From assembly GCA_027315045.1 (NCBI GenBank), contig DAHUZS010000109.1:1-64000 (forward strand): 64,000 nucleotides of DNA, in the 5' to 3' direction. Both the position numbers and the translations under genes were made by a program. This DNA comes from Acidimicrobiaceae bacterium (GTDB taxonomy: Bacteria; Actinomycetota; Acidimicrobiia; Acidimicrobiales; RAAP-2). This document shows positions 53,227-62,974 of the stretch, one piece after another. Each line of letters opens with the position of its first letter. The first letter of the stretch is position 1. Under the pieces are notes generated by a model. The model was given only the letters and a program-made list of their open reading frames with translations. It was not told the DNA's origin and did no database searches.

Positions 53227-54794
53227 GCCCGGCGGCCCGCCCTCCGAACCGTCGACCGCGGGCCCTGGTCGTCAGCCTGATCTTCGTGGTGGTGGTGGCG
53301 TTCGGCTCGCTGGCCGGCGTGCTGGCGTCGGGCTGGTCCCCCCGGCTCGGCCTCGACCTGGCCGGGGGTTTCTCGGTGGTCTACAAGCCGGCGCACAAGA
53401 CCTCACAGGCGAACCTGGACGAGGCGGTCAACATCCTGAACGACCGGGTCAACGCGCTCGGGGTGAGCGGGGCAACCGTGAACACCCAGGGCGACCAGAT
53501 CGTGGTCGCGGTCCCCGACGTGACCGACCCCAACCAGGTCCTGAGCGCGATCGGCCAGACGGCCCAGCTGCTCTTCCGCCCGGCCCTGTGCTACGCCCCG
53601 CCCTACCAGCCGGCCACGAAGAAGGTGAGCGGCAAGAAGGTGGTGGTCAACCCGGGCCCGCTGCCCTCGAACTGTCCGGCGGCCAACCAGCTGGTGACGG
53701 CCAACCTCGCCCCCGGCGGGGCCAACTCGTCCAACCCGTACCCCAACGCGGTGGACAACGCGCTCGCCGTCTACCCGAGCACGACCCAGACCCAGGACGC
53801 GAAGGACCACCGCAAGACGGTGCTGCTCCCGTCGGCCAACGGCAGCGGCGGGCTGCGCTACCTGGCCGGACCGGCCGAGCTGACCGGGCACATCGTCCAC
53901 TCGGCCCAAGCCTCCTTGACCCAGACCCAGGGGTGGGTCGTCGACATCAGCCTCACCAAGGCGGGCGCCACCGCCTGGGACAACATGGCGCGAAAGTACT
54001 TCCACGAGGTCATCGTCATCGAGCTCGACGGCAAGGTGCAGTCGGCACCGATCACCCTGCCGGCTTCGTCGACGTTCACCTCCTTCGGCGGTCAGGTCGA
54101 GATTTCTAACGGTTCGGGCGGCATCCCCGAGGCCCAAGCCAAGAACCTTGCCGTGGCCCTCAACTACGGCACCCTGCCGGTCCGGCTGATCCAGCTCACC
54201 ACCCAGACGGTGTCACCGACCCTCGGGCGTTCCTCGCTCGACGCCGGGTTCGGCGCCGGCATCGCGGGGTTGATCCTGGTGCTCTTGTACACGATCGTCT
54301 ACTACCGGCTGCTCGGGATCGTGGTGGTGAGCGGGCTCGGGGTGACTGCTGCCTTGCTGTGGGCGATCATCTCGGCCCTCGGTCACACGAGCCTCGCACC
54401 GAGCTTCGACCTCGCCGGCGTGACTGGCATCATCGTGTCGATCGGGATCACCGTCGATTCCTACATCGTGTACTTCGAACGGTTGAAGGACGAGACGCGC
54501 GCCGGTCGGACCGTGCGCACCAGTGTGGACCGGGGCTTCCGGAGCGCCTTTCGCACCGTCCTGGCTGCCGACTTCGTCTCGCTGCTCGCGGCGATCCTGC
54601 TGTACTGGCTGGCCGTGGGGCAGGTGAAGGGCTTCGCGTTCTTCCTCGGCCTCTCGACGTTGCTTGACGTGTTCGCCACCTACTTCTTCACCCGGCCCCT
54701 CGTCTTCCTCCTCGGCCGCAGCGAGCGGCTCACCCGGGCTCGGCGGATCGGGATCAACCAGGGGCTGGCGGTCGGCTCGGGGGCCGAGACATGA
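53223..54794 (+). CDS. secD: Protein translocase subunit SecD
   Basis: The 523-residue protein has a first membrane helix (about residues 13-37), then RLGLDLAGGFSVVYKP and the periplasm-facing P1 region including DEAVNILNDRVNALGVSGA. The second half has five helices with AGIAGLILVLLYTIVYYRLL and VTGIIVSIGITVDSYIVYFE. SecDF uses the proton gradient to pull proteins out of the Sec channel. Length and order are normal for actinobacterial SecD. secF follows with a 4-base overlap. Confidence 0.95.
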   Translation: MSPAARPPNRRPRALVVSLIFVVVVAFGSLAGVLASGWSPRLGLDLAGGFSVVYKPAHKTSQANLDEAVNILNDRVNALGVSGATVNTQGDQIVVAVPDVTDPNQVLSAIGQTAQLLFRPALCYAPPYQPATKKVSGKKVVVNPGPLPSNCPAANQLVTANLAPGGANSSNPYPNAVDNALAVYPSTTQTQDAKDHRKTVLLPSANGSGGLRYLAGPAELTGHIVHSAQASLTQTQGWVVDISLTKAGATAWDNMARKYFHEVIVIELDGKVQSAPITLPASSTFTSFGGQVEISNGSGGIPEAQAKNLAVALNYGTLPVRLIQLTTQTVSPTLGRSSLDAGFGAGIAGLILVLLYTIVYYRLLGIVVVSGLGVTAALLWAIISALGHTSLAPSFDLAGVTGIIVSIGITVDSYIVYFERLKDETRAGRTVRTSVDRGFRSAFRTVLAADFVSLLAAILLYWLAVGQVKGFAFFLGLSTLLDVFATYFFTRPLVFLLGRSERLTRARRIGINQGLAVGSGAET

Positions 54795-56239
54795 GCCCGA
54801 CCCAGCGCCGCAACGAGAGTCTGCGCAATGTGGAGATCCCCGGGCGTCTGGTCGAGACCGAGGAGGCGGACGAGGAGGAAGACGACGAGCTCGACGACGA
54901 GCTTGAGGTGCCGGAGCTCGACGAGGAGGTGGAGGGCGTAGAGTTCGGGGGCGGGGACGGGGGGTCGAGCGGACGGCGCGGTCCCGGGGCCTTCAGGCGT
55001 CTCTACCGAGGCCAGACCCGGTTCGACTTCGTCGGCCGCCGCCGGTGGTGGTTCCTCATCTCCGGGGTGATCATCGTGGCCGGCCTGGCGTCCTTCGCGG
55101 TGCGGGGCTTCAACTTCGGCATCGACTTCCGCGGCGGGGACTCCTGGCAGATCAGCGCGCTGGGCGCCTCCCAGGCCCGGGTGACCAACGCGGTGGTGGC
55201 CGCCGGGCTGCGCCAACCGGTGGTCGAGATCCTGGGGGGCAAGACCGTCGAGGTGCAGGCGGACCTCAATGCTCTCCCGGCGGCCAAGCAGGCCCAGATC
55301 AACACGGCCGTTGTCAAGGCACTCCACAAGTTCGCGCCAAACCAGCCGGTCTCCATCTCCCATGTCGGGCCGACCTGGGGCGGGCAGGTCACCCAGCACG
55401 CGCTGATCGCCCTGATCGCCTTCTTCGTCGCGGTCGGCGTCTACATCAGCCTGCGGTTCGAGCCGAAGATGGCGGTGGCCGCCTTCGCCGCCCTGGTGCA
55501 CGACCTCCTGGTGACCGCCGGCGTGTACTCCCTGTTCGGCTTCCAGGTGACCCCGGACACCGTCGTGGCCATCCTGACCATCCTCGGGTACTCCCTCTAC
55601 GACACGGTCGTGGTGTTCGACCGGGTCCGGGACAACACCCGCGGGCTCGGCTCCTCGGGCCGGATGACCTACTCGGAGATGGTCAACCTGTCGATGAACC
55701 AGACCCTGGCCCGCTCCATCAACACCTCGCTGGTGGCCATCATGCCGGTGTTGGCGGTGCTGGTCATCGGGGCCGAGGTCCTCGGCGCCGTGACCCTGCA
55801 GAACTACGGGCTGGCCCTGTTGGTCGGCCTGCTGAGCGGTGCCTACTCGTCGATCTTCATCGCGTCGCCGATCCTCGCCATCTTGAAAGAGCGCGAGCAG
55901 CGCTACGTCGTCATCCGCCAGCGCCTGGCGGCTCGGGCCGACCGGGTCGGACTGCTCAGCCCGGCCGCCGCCGCCGCGCTGAGCGGCCAGAGTGCCGGGG
56001 GGAGCCGGCGGGCCGCCATCACGAGGGCGGGGGGGCCGGCCCTCCTGCGCCCGGGGGTCGCCCGCCAGCGTGGGTCCTCGGGCGTCGGGCGGAGCGGAGG
56101 CGCGAAGAAGACCGCGGCCAGGACCGAGGCGCCGGCGACCTTGACACCCACAGAGAGCCGGTCGGGGTCCAGCGGGGCTCGCCGACCACCGCCCCGACCG
56201 CGCAAGGGCACCAAGCGGGGTGGACGCAAGCGTCGCTGA
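54791..56239 (+). CDS. secF: Protein translocase subunit SecF with charged tails
   Basis: The conserved core runs from about residue 86 to 385, with SFAVRGFNFGIDFRGGDSWQ, VGPTWGGQVTQHALIALIAF, TILGYSLYDTVVVFDRVRDN and NMSLNQTLARS-like VNLSMNQTLARSINTSLVAI. It partners SecD in the membrane. It is unusually long (482 residues) because of two tails. The N-terminal one has a run of Glu/Asp (about residues 22-52), and the C-terminal one is about 95 residues rich in Arg, Lys, Gly and Ser, ending RKGTKRGGRKRR. Both tails should lie in the cytoplasm. Confidence 0.93.
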   Translation: MSPTQRRNESLRNVEIPGRLVETEEADEEEDDELDDELEVPELDEEVEGVEFGGGDGGSSGRRGPGAFRRLYRGQTRFDFVGRRRWWFLISGVIIVAGLASFAVRGFNFGIDFRGGDSWQISALGASQARVTNAVVAAGLRQPVVEILGGKTVEVQADLNALPAAKQAQINTAVVKALHKFAPNQPVSISHVGPTWGGQVTQHALIALIAFFVAVGVYISLRFEPKMAVAAFAALVHDLLVTAGVYSLFGFQVTPDTVVAILTILGYSLYDTVVVFDRVRDNTRGLGSSGRMTYSEMVNLSMNQTLARSINTSLVAIMPVLAVLVIGAEVLGAVTLQNYGLALLVGLLSGAYSSIFIASPILAILKEREQRYVVIRQRLAARADRVGLLSPAAAAALSGQSAGGSRRAAITRAGGPALLRPGVARQRGSSGVGRSGGAKKTAARTEAPATLTPTESRSGSSGARRPPPRPRKGTKRGGRKRR

Positions 56240-56309
56240 GGGCGCGAACCCCCAGTTGGCGAGCGGCACCGAGCGTCGGATGTCCGCGGCCGTCAGGTAG
56301 CGTGGAGCG

Positions 56310-58538
56310 ATGGTGAGCCTGGCTGGGGTCGCGCCGGCCCCGGACACCCGCGACGACAAGGATCCGCCGGAGCTGCTGGCGCCGGTGCTCGCCGCGCTGG
56401 CCCGGGAGCGGCCCCAGGAGAACGCGTCGCTGGTGCTCGAGGCCGGCCGGGCCGCCATCGAGGTCCATGCCGACCAGAGGCGGCGTTCCGGTGAGCTCTA
56501 TGTGACCCACCCGGTCGCGGTGGCCACCGTCGTCGCCCAGCTCGGTTTGGACGCCCCGACCATCGCGGCGGCGCTCCTCCACGACGCGGTGGAAGACACC
56601 AGTCTCACCGTGGAGGCCATCGAAGCACGGTTCGGCACGACGGTCGCTCGGGTGGTCGACGGCGTCACCAAGCTCGACCGGCTCCAGTTCGACTCCAAGG
56701 AGGCTCAGCAGGCCGCGACCATCCGCAAGATGCTCATCGCCATGGCCAGCGACTGGCGGGTGCTGCTCATCAAACTGGCCGACCGGCTGCACAACATGCA
56801 GACCCTGGCCGTCATGCCGGAGTGGAAGCAGCGGCGGACGGCCCAAGAGACCCTGGACGTCTATGCACCGTTGGCCCACCGTCTTGGGATCGAGCAGGTC
56901 AAGTGGCAGTTGGAGGACCTGGCCTTCGCCACCTTGCATCCGAAGCGCTACGCCGAGATCGAGCAAATGGTGGCGACCCGGGCCCCCCAGCGCGCCGAGC
57001 TGTTGGCACGGGTGCTCGTGGCGGTTCGCGAGCGCCTCGAGGCGGCGGGGATCTCGGCCGACGTCACCGGCCGCCCGAAGCACCTCTGGAGCATCTACGA
57101 GAAGATGGTGGTGCGCGGTCGAGAGTTCGACGACATCCACGACCTGGTCGGGATCCGGGTCGTCGTCTCCTCGGAGAAGGACTGCTGGGCGGCGCTCGGA
57201 GCGATCCACGCCATCTGGCCGCCGGTGCACGGACGGTTCAAGGACTACATCAACACCCCCAAGTTCAACCTCTACCAATCGCTGCACACCACGGTCATCG
57301 GACTCGACGGCAAGCCGGTCGAGGTGCAGGTGCGCACCGAGGAGATGCACCGACGGGCCGAGTACGGGATCGCCGCCCACTGGGGCTACAAGGAGCAGGG
57401 CGACCCGGCCGGTGAGATCGCCTGGATGCAGCGCCTGGCCGAGGTCGAGCAGGAGACGACCGACCCGGTCGAGTTCCTCCGGGCCCTCAAGTTCGACCTG
57501 GAGCAGGACGAGGTCTACATCTTCACCCCCAAAGGCCGGGTGATCGCCCTGCCGGCCCGCTCGACCCCGGTCGACTTCGCCTACGCGATTCACACCGAGG
57601 TCGGGCACCGCTGCATCGGGGCCCGGGTGAACGGGCGGCTGGTGCCCCTCGACACGAAGCTCAACTCGGCCGAAACGGTCGAGATCATCACCTCCAAGTC
57701 GCCGTCGCCCGGCCCCTCCCGCGACTGGCTCCAGGTCGTGGCGTCCTCGAGGGCCCGCAACAAGATCCGCCAGTGGTTCAGCCGGGAGCGCCGTGAGGAC
57801 GCCATCGAGAACGGCAAGGAGGAGCTGACCAAGGCGCTGCGGCGTGGCGGGATGCCCCTGCAGAAGGTGCTCGGCTCGGCCGCGCTGAACGCGGTGGCCG
57901 AGACCATGAACCTGGCCGACGTCGATGCCCTCTACGCGGCCATCGGCGAGCACCAGGTGTCCTCCCAGTCGGTCGTGCAGCGGTTGGCCCGGGAGCTGCG
58001 AGGTGGGGAGGAGGAACAGCTGCCGACCACCGCCGCCGTGCTCGGGGTGCGCCGCCCCCACCCGGCGCGCCGCGCCGCCGCCGGGGTCTACGTCGAGGGG
58101 CTCGATGACGTCATGGTGCACCTGGCTCGGTGCTGCACCCCGGTGCCCGGCGACGAGATCGTGGGCTTCGTCACCCAGGGTCGCGGGGTCTCAGTGCACC
58201 GGGCCGACTGCGCCAACGCGATGGCGCTCGGTCGACGTTCCCAGGAGCGGCTGATCGAGGTGGAGTGGGACCGGGGGAGCGAGGGCATCTTCCTCGCCAC
58301 CCTGGAGGTCCTGGCCTTCGACCGGTCGCGACTGCTCGCCGACGTGAGCCGGGTGGTGTCCGAACACCACCTGAACATCGTGGCCGCCCGGACCCAAACC
58401 ACCCCGGACCGGGTCAGCCGCATGGCCTTCGACGTCGAGCTGGCCGACCCGTCGCATCTGCAGTCCCTCGTGAGCTCGCTCAAGTATCTCGACGGCGTCT
58501 TCGACGCCTACCGGCAACTCCCCGGCAAGCGCCAGTGA
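56310..58538 (+). CDS. relA: Bifunctional (p)ppGpp synthetase/hydrolase
   Basis: The 742-residue Rel protein has an intact HD hydrolase domain (YVTHPVAVATVVAQLG, ALLHDAVEDTSLT). The synthetase domain has RPKHLWSIYEKMVVRGREFD and HTTVIGLDGKPVEVQVRTEE, and the TGS domain has DEVYIFTPKGRVIALPARST. A zinc-finger-like/CC region (LARCCTPVPGDEIVGFVTQG) and a C-terminal ACT domain follow. It makes and breaks the stringent-response alarmone. The retained HD motif indicates a Rel-type bifunctional enzyme. hisS begins in its stop codon. Confidence 0.95.
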   Translation: MVSLAGVAPAPDTRDDKDPPELLAPVLAALARERPQENASLVLEAGRAAIEVHADQRRRSGELYVTHPVAVATVVAQLGLDAPTIAAALLHDAVEDTSLTVEAIEARFGTTVARVVDGVTKLDRLQFDSKEAQQAATIRKMLIAMASDWRVLLIKLADRLHNMQTLAVMPEWKQRRTAQETLDVYAPLAHRLGIEQVKWQLEDLAFATLHPKRYAEIEQMVATRAPQRAELLARVLVAVRERLEAAGISADVTGRPKHLWSIYEKMVVRGREFDDIHDLVGIRVVVSSEKDCWAALGAIHAIWPPVHGRFKDYINTPKFNLYQSLHTTVIGLDGKPVEVQVRTEEMHRRAEYGIAAHWGYKEQGDPAGEIAWMQRLAEVEQETTDPVEFLRALKFDLEQDEVYIFTPKGRVIALPARSTPVDFAYAIHTEVGHRCIGARVNGRLVPLDTKLNSAETVEIITSKSPSPGPSRDWLQVVASSRARNKIRQWFSRERREDAIENGKEELTKALRRGGMPLQKVLGSAALNAVAETMNLADVDALYAAIGEHQVSSQSVVQRLARELRGGEEEQLPTTAAVLGVRRPHPARRAAAGVYVEGLDDVMVHLARCCTPVPGDEIVGFVTQGRGVSVHRADCANAMALGRRSQERLIEVEWDRGSEGIFLATLEVLAFDRSRLLADVSRVVSEHHLNIVAARTQTTPDRVSRMAFDVELADPSHLQSLVSSLKYLDGVFDAYRQLPGKRQ

Positions 58539-59818
58539 GCCGCGGCGGTTCGACGGGCTCGTCACCGCGCGCCCTGCGGGGCACCCATGACGTGCTGTGG
58601 CCCGAGTCGGCGCGTTGGGAGCGCTTCGTGGCCGTTTTCGCCGACCTCGCGCACTCCGCCGGCTACGGCCTGGCCGAGACCCCGGTCATCGAGGACGCGT
58701 CGGTCTTCCGCCGGGGTATCGGCGAGGCGAGCGAGGTCGTCGGCAAGGAGATGTACGAGTTCGTCGACCGGGACGGCGCCCGTCTCGCGCTGCGGCCCGA
58801 GGGGACGGCGTCGGTCGTGCGCGCCTACCTCCAGCACCGGCCGGTCTTGCCCTGGAAGGCCTGGTACCTGACCCCGGCCTTCCGGCACGAACGGCCCCAG
58901 GCCGGTCGGTACCGCCAGCACCACCAGGTGGGGATCGAGGCGTTGGGCACCGCCGACCCCGACCTCGACGTCGAGGTGATCTGGCTGGCCGACCGCTTCT
59001 TCTCCCTCCTCGGTCTGGCCGACTACCGGCTCTCGATCAACTCCATCGGTGACGAGCGCTGCCGGCCCGCCTACCTGGTCGAGCTGGCCGCCTACCTTCG
59101 GTCGCGCGCCGACGAGCTGTGCGACGAGCACCGGGGCCGGATCGACACCAACCCGATGCGCCTCTTCGACTGCAAGCGCCCGGAGTGCCGACGGGTCACC
59201 GAGGAGGCGCCCCGGATGGCCGAGCATCTCTGTGCCGACTGCGTCCCGCACTTCGCTCGGGTCTTGGCCGGCCTCGACGCGCTCGGGATCGAGGCCGGTC
59301 TCGACCACCGGTTGGTCCGCGGCTTCGACTACTACACCCGCACCACCTTCGAGTTCGCCTCGGGCGCCATGGAGGCGGCCCAGAACGGGCTCGGCGGGGG
59401 TGGCCGCTACGACCGGCTGGCCGAGGTGCTCGGGGGGCCTGCGACCCGGGGCATCGGGTTCGGGATCGGGATCGAGCGGGTGCTCCTGGCCTGCGACGCC
59501 GAGGGGTGCTTCCCGGCCGACCCGACCCCCCTCGACGCCTACGTGATCGACCTCACCGACGGTGCCCAGGCGAGGGACCTGAGCATCGAGCTGCGCACGG
59601 CCGGCCTCGCGGTCGACCGGGGCTTCGATCGCCGGAGCCTGAAGGCCCAGCTCGGAGCGGCCGATCGCTCGGGTGCCCGGGCGGCGCTCATCGTCGGGGA
59701 CCAGGAGCTGGCGGCCGGGGTGGTGACCGTCCGGCCGCTGCGCGGCGGCGACCAGCGGACCCTCGCCCGTGACGAGGTGGCGGGCTGGTTGGCCGCGTTG
59801 CGGGAGGAGGGTCCGTGA
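58535..59818 (+). CDS. hisS: Histidyl-tRNA synthetase
   Basis: The 427-residue class II synthetase has RALRGTHDVLWPESARWERF, RPEGTASVVRAYLQH, motif 2 in PAFRHERPQAGRYRQHHQVG, the histidine-site LDHRLVRGFDYYTRTTFEF and motif 3 in GIGFGIGIERVLLA, then the anticodon domain. A small cysteine cluster (CKRPECRR...CADC) sits in the insertion domain. The GTG at 58535 overlaps relA by 4 bases, and aspS starts in its stop codon. Confidence 0.95.
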   Translation: MSRGGSTGSSPRALRGTHDVLWPESARWERFVAVFADLAHSAGYGLAETPVIEDASVFRRGIGEASEVVGKEMYEFVDRDGARLALRPEGTASVVRAYLQHRPVLPWKAWYLTPAFRHERPQAGRYRQHHQVGIEALGTADPDLDVEVIWLADRFFSLLGLADYRLSINSIGDERCRPAYLVELAAYLRSRADELCDEHRGRIDTNPMRLFDCKRPECRRVTEEAPRMAEHLCADCVPHFARVLAGLDALGIEAGLDHRLVRGFDYYTRTTFEFASGAMEAAQNGLGGGGRYDRLAEVLGGPATRGIGFGIGIERVLLACDAEGCFPADPTPLDAYVIDLTDGAQARDLSIELRTAGLAVDRGFDRRSLKAQLGAADRSGARAALIVGDQELAAGVVTVRPLRGGDQRTLARDEVAGWLAALREEGP

Positions 59819-61566
59819 GCAGAGAGGGGGACGTCTTGACCTCGATGCGCACGGGGCTGTGCGGTCGCCTCGGCCTCGACGACGTCGGGCGCTCGGTGCG
59901 GCTGTGCGGATGGGTGGCCCGCCGACGCGAGCACGGGGAGCACCTGGTCTTCCTCGACCTGCGGGACTATACCGGTCTCGCCCAGTGCGTCGTCGACGGG
60001 TCGCTCGAGGTACGCAGCGAGGACGTGGTGGCGGTGGAGGGGGTGGTGCGGGCCCGTCCGGAGGGCACGGCCAACCCCCGGTTGGCGACCGGGGAGGTCG
60101 AGATCGTCGAGTGCCGCCTTGAGGTCCTGGCGGCGGCCGAGACCCCGCCGTTGTCGATCGAGGACCGGGTGGAGCCGGACGAGGCCCTGCGGATGCGCTA
60201 CCGCTACCTCGACCTGCGCCGCCCGAGGATGCAGCACAACCTGCGGTTGCGGGCCAGGGTCAATTCGGCGTTGCGCACAGCAATCGAGCGCCACGGCTTC
60301 TGCGAGGTCGAGACCCCCCTGCTCTGGGCGCCCACCCCCGAGGGGGCGCGGGAGTTCGCCGTCCCGTCTCGCCTGCACCACGGCGACTTCTACGTGCTGC
60401 CCCAGAGCCCCCAGCTGGCCAAGCAGCTCTTGATGGTGGCGGGACTCGACCGCTACTACCAGATCGCCCGCTGCCTGCGCGACGAGGACCCGAGGGCGGA
60501 CCGCCAGTACGAGTTCACCCAGTTCGACCTCGAGGCGTCGTTCGTGTCCCAAGACGACGTCATCGAGATCGTGAGCGACGTGGTGAGCGCGGCCACCGAG
60601 GCGGCGACCGGCGAACGGCCCGAGCACTTCGAGCAGATGACCTACGAGGAGGCGCTCGAGCGCTTCGGGACCGACAAGCCGGACCTGCGCTTCGGGATGG
60701 AGCTGGTCGACCTCACCGCGGCGTTCGTGGGGACGTCGCTGCGGGCCTTCTCGGCACCGGTCCGCAGGGCGATCACCCTGACCGGCGGAGCCGAGACCCC
60801 CCGCAGCCGGCTCGACGCCCTGGTCGAGCGGGCCCGGTCGCTCGGCGCGGCCGGCCTGGCGTGGTTCCGGGTCTCCAGCGATGCCGGCGAGCCGGTCCTC
60901 GACTCCCCCCTGGCCGGCCACCTCAGCGCCGACGAGCGGACCGGGCTCCTTCGGGCGACCGGGGCCGCCCCCGGGGACATGGTCCTCGCGGTGGCGGGCG
61001 ACGACCGCCGGCGGGTGTGCGGGGTTCTCGGCGCGCTGCGGGTCGAGCTCGGGGCCAAGGCGGTGGGCGACGGCCCGCACCGCTTCGTGTGGGTGGTCGA
61101 TTTCCCGATGTTCGAGCCCGACGACCAAGGCAACCCGGTCCCGGCCCACCATCCCTTCACCATGCCCAACGCCGAGGACCTCTCTCGGCTCGCCACCGAG
61201 CCGTTGTCGGTGCGGGCCCAGTCCTACGACCTCGTCCTGAACGGCTGGGAGCTCGGTTCGGGGAGCGTGCGGATCCACCGGGCTGACGTCCAGCAGCAGG
61301 TGTTCGACGCGTTGGGCATCTCGGTTGACGAAGCGAGGAACCGTTTCGGGTTCCTCCTCGACGCCTTCGGCTACGGCGCACCGCCCCACGGCGGCTTCGC
61401 CATCGGCCTGGACCGGATGGTGGCGATCTTCTGCGGGGAGGAGAACATCCGCGAGGTGATCGCCTTCCCGAAGACCCAGTCGGGGGCGGACCCGATGACC
61501 GGGGCCCCCAAACCTTTGGCCGCCTCGGCCCTGCGGGAGCTCGGACTGGCCCCGCCCAAGCCGTGA
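59815..61566 (+). CDS. aspS: Aspartyl-tRNA synthetase
   Basis: The protein (up to 583 residues) has the OB anticodon domain (GRSVRLCGWVARRREHGEHL, FLDLRDYTGLAQCVVD) and the class II core with RYRYLDLRRPRMQHNLRLRA, CLRDEDPRADRQYEFTQFDL, the GAD domain, and motif 3 in PPHGGFAIGLDRMVAIFCGE. The GTG at 59815 overlaps the hisS stop. TTG 59836 and ATG 59845 are other possible starts, the last matching the usual family N-terminus. rarA overlaps its 3' end. Confidence 0.95.
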   Translation: MSREGDVLTSMRTGLCGRLGLDDVGRSVRLCGWVARRREHGEHLVFLDLRDYTGLAQCVVDGSLEVRSEDVVAVEGVVRARPEGTANPRLATGEVEIVECRLEVLAAAETPPLSIEDRVEPDEALRMRYRYLDLRRPRMQHNLRLRARVNSALRTAIERHGFCEVETPLLWAPTPEGAREFAVPSRLHHGDFYVLPQSPQLAKQLLMVAGLDRYYQIARCLRDEDPRADRQYEFTQFDLEASFVSQDDVIEIVSDVVSAATEAATGERPEHFEQMTYEEALERFGTDKPDLRFGMELVDLTAAFVGTSLRAFSAPVRRAITLTGGAETPRSRLDALVERARSLGAAGLAWFRVSSDAGEPVLDSPLAGHLSADERTGLLRATGAAPGDMVLAVAGDDRRRVCGVLGALRVELGAKAVGDGPHRFVWVVDFPMFEPDDQGNPVPAHHPFTMPNAEDLSRLATEPLSVRAQSYDLVLNGWELGSGSVRIHRADVQQQVFDALGISVDEARNRFGFLLDAFGYGAPPHGGFAIGLDRMVAIFCGEENIREVIAFPKTQSGADPMTGAPKPLAASALRELGLAPPKP

Positions 61567-62885
61567 GTCCGGCCGACCTGTTCGCCGCCCGGCGGTACGA
61601 GGCGCTCCGGTCACGGGCCCCGCTCGCCGCCCGGCTCCGGCCCCGCTCGCTCGACGAGGTGGTCGGGCAGCGTCATCTGATCGGGCCGGACGGGCCGCTG
61701 CGGGCCCTGGCCGAGGCGGACCGCCTGGGCTCGGCCATTTTGTGGGGTCCGCCGGGGTCGGGCAAGACCACACTGGCGAGGGTGCTCGCCGAGACGAGCG
61801 CCAAGGCGTTCGTGCCCTTGTCGGCGACGGCCTCGGGGGTGAAGGAGGTCCGCGCCGCACTGGAGGACGCCGAACGCCGCCTGGGCGAGCAGGGCCAGGG
61901 GACGCTTCTTTTCATCGACGAGGTACATCGGTTCAACAAGGCTCAACAAGACGTGCTCCTCCCGGCGGTCGAAGACGGGCTCGTGGTCTTGATCGGGGCG
62001 ACCACCGAGAACCCGTTCTTCGAGGTGAACGCGCCGCTCATGAGTCGATCCACGCTGTGGCGCCTGGAGCCGCTCGCCGAGGACGACCTGGCGGTCGTGG
62101 TCGGCCGGGCGCTCGAGGCCGAGGGTGCCAGCGCCGAGGGAGCAGCGCTCGAGCTCCTGGTGGCCTCGGCCGCCGGGGACGCGCGGAGCGCGCTCAACAC
62201 CCTGGAGGTCGCCCTTGCCCTGGCCAAGGCCGCGGCGCCGGGGGCACCGGGCCCGGTGGTCACCACGGACCTGGTCGTGGCGGCCCGGGACCGCCGGGTC
62301 TTCCACCAGGGGGTCTCGGAGCACTACGACCAGATCAGCGCGCTCATCAAGAGCGTGCGGGGCTCGGACCCCGACGCCGGGCTGTACTGGCTGGCCCGGA
62401 TGCTCGAGGCGGGCGAGGATCCCCGGTTCCTCGCCCGACGGCTCGTCGTCCTAGCCAGCGAGGACGTGGGCCTGGCTGATCCGATGGCCCTGGTGGTTGC
62501 GGACGCGGCCTCAAGGGCGGTCGAGGTCGTCGGGCTGCCCGAGGCGGCCCTCAACCTGGCCGAGTGCGTCGTGTACCTGGCCAGCGCGCCCAAATCCAAC
62601 CGGGTGACCGTGGCCCTCGCCCGGGCGCTCGACGACGTGCGCTCGGGGCCCCGGGGCGAGGTGCCCAACCACCTGCGCGACCCGAGGTCCGCCAACGCCG
62701 CGGCCCGCCTCGGCGAGCCCACCTACCGCTATCCCCACGACGAGGCGGCGGGGCAGCTCGACCAGCAGTACCGGCCGGCCGAGGTCGAGGGCCACGTGTA
62801 CTACGAGCCCTCCGAGCACGGCGCCGAGGCCGAGCTGGCCGATCGCCGGTGGCGAGGGCCGGGAGAGGCACCGCCCCGCCGGTAG
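61563..62885 (+). CDS. rarA: Replication-associated AAA+ ATPase RarA (MgsA)
   Basis: The 440-residue protein has LRPRSLDEVVGQRHLIGPDG, Walker A ILWGPPGSGKTTLARVLAE, Walker B TLLFIDEVHRFNKAQQDVLL, ENPFFEVNAPLMSRSTLWRL and the C-terminal tetramerisation region with SALIKSVRGSDPDAGLYWLA and LVVLASEDVGLADPMALVVA. RarA acts at stalled replication forks. Its location between aspS and alaS matches actinobacterial gene order. Confidence 0.94.
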   Translation: MSPADLFAARRYEALRSRAPLAARLRPRSLDEVVGQRHLIGPDGPLRALAEADRLGSAILWGPPGSGKTTLARVLAETSAKAFVPLSATASGVKEVRAALEDAERRLGEQGQGTLLFIDEVHRFNKAQQDVLLPAVEDGLVVLIGATTENPFFEVNAPLMSRSTLWRLEPLAEDDLAVVVGRALEAEGASAEGAALELLVASAAGDARSALNTLEVALALAKAAAPGAPGPVVTTDLVVAARDRRVFHQGVSEHYDQISALIKSVRGSDPDAGLYWLARMLEAGEDPRFLARRLVVLASEDVGLADPMALVVADAASRAVEVVGLPEAALNLAECVVYLASAPKSNRVTVALARALDDVRSGPRGEVPNHLRDPRSANAAARLGEPTYRYPHDEAAGQLDQQYRPAEVEGHVYYEPSEHGAEAELADRRWRGPGEAPPRR

Positions 62886-62974
62886 GCTCGGTGCGCCCTC
62901 GGACCCCGGGCGGCGCCCCCGACACGTTCGAAGATCCGACACACCCAAGACCGAGCACCTCCAAGGCCGAACCG

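Noticed and set aside
62892-62974. GTG at 62892 as an upstream alaS start
   Set aside because: It is in a different frame from the AlaRS homology, which begins exactly at the ATG at 62975.
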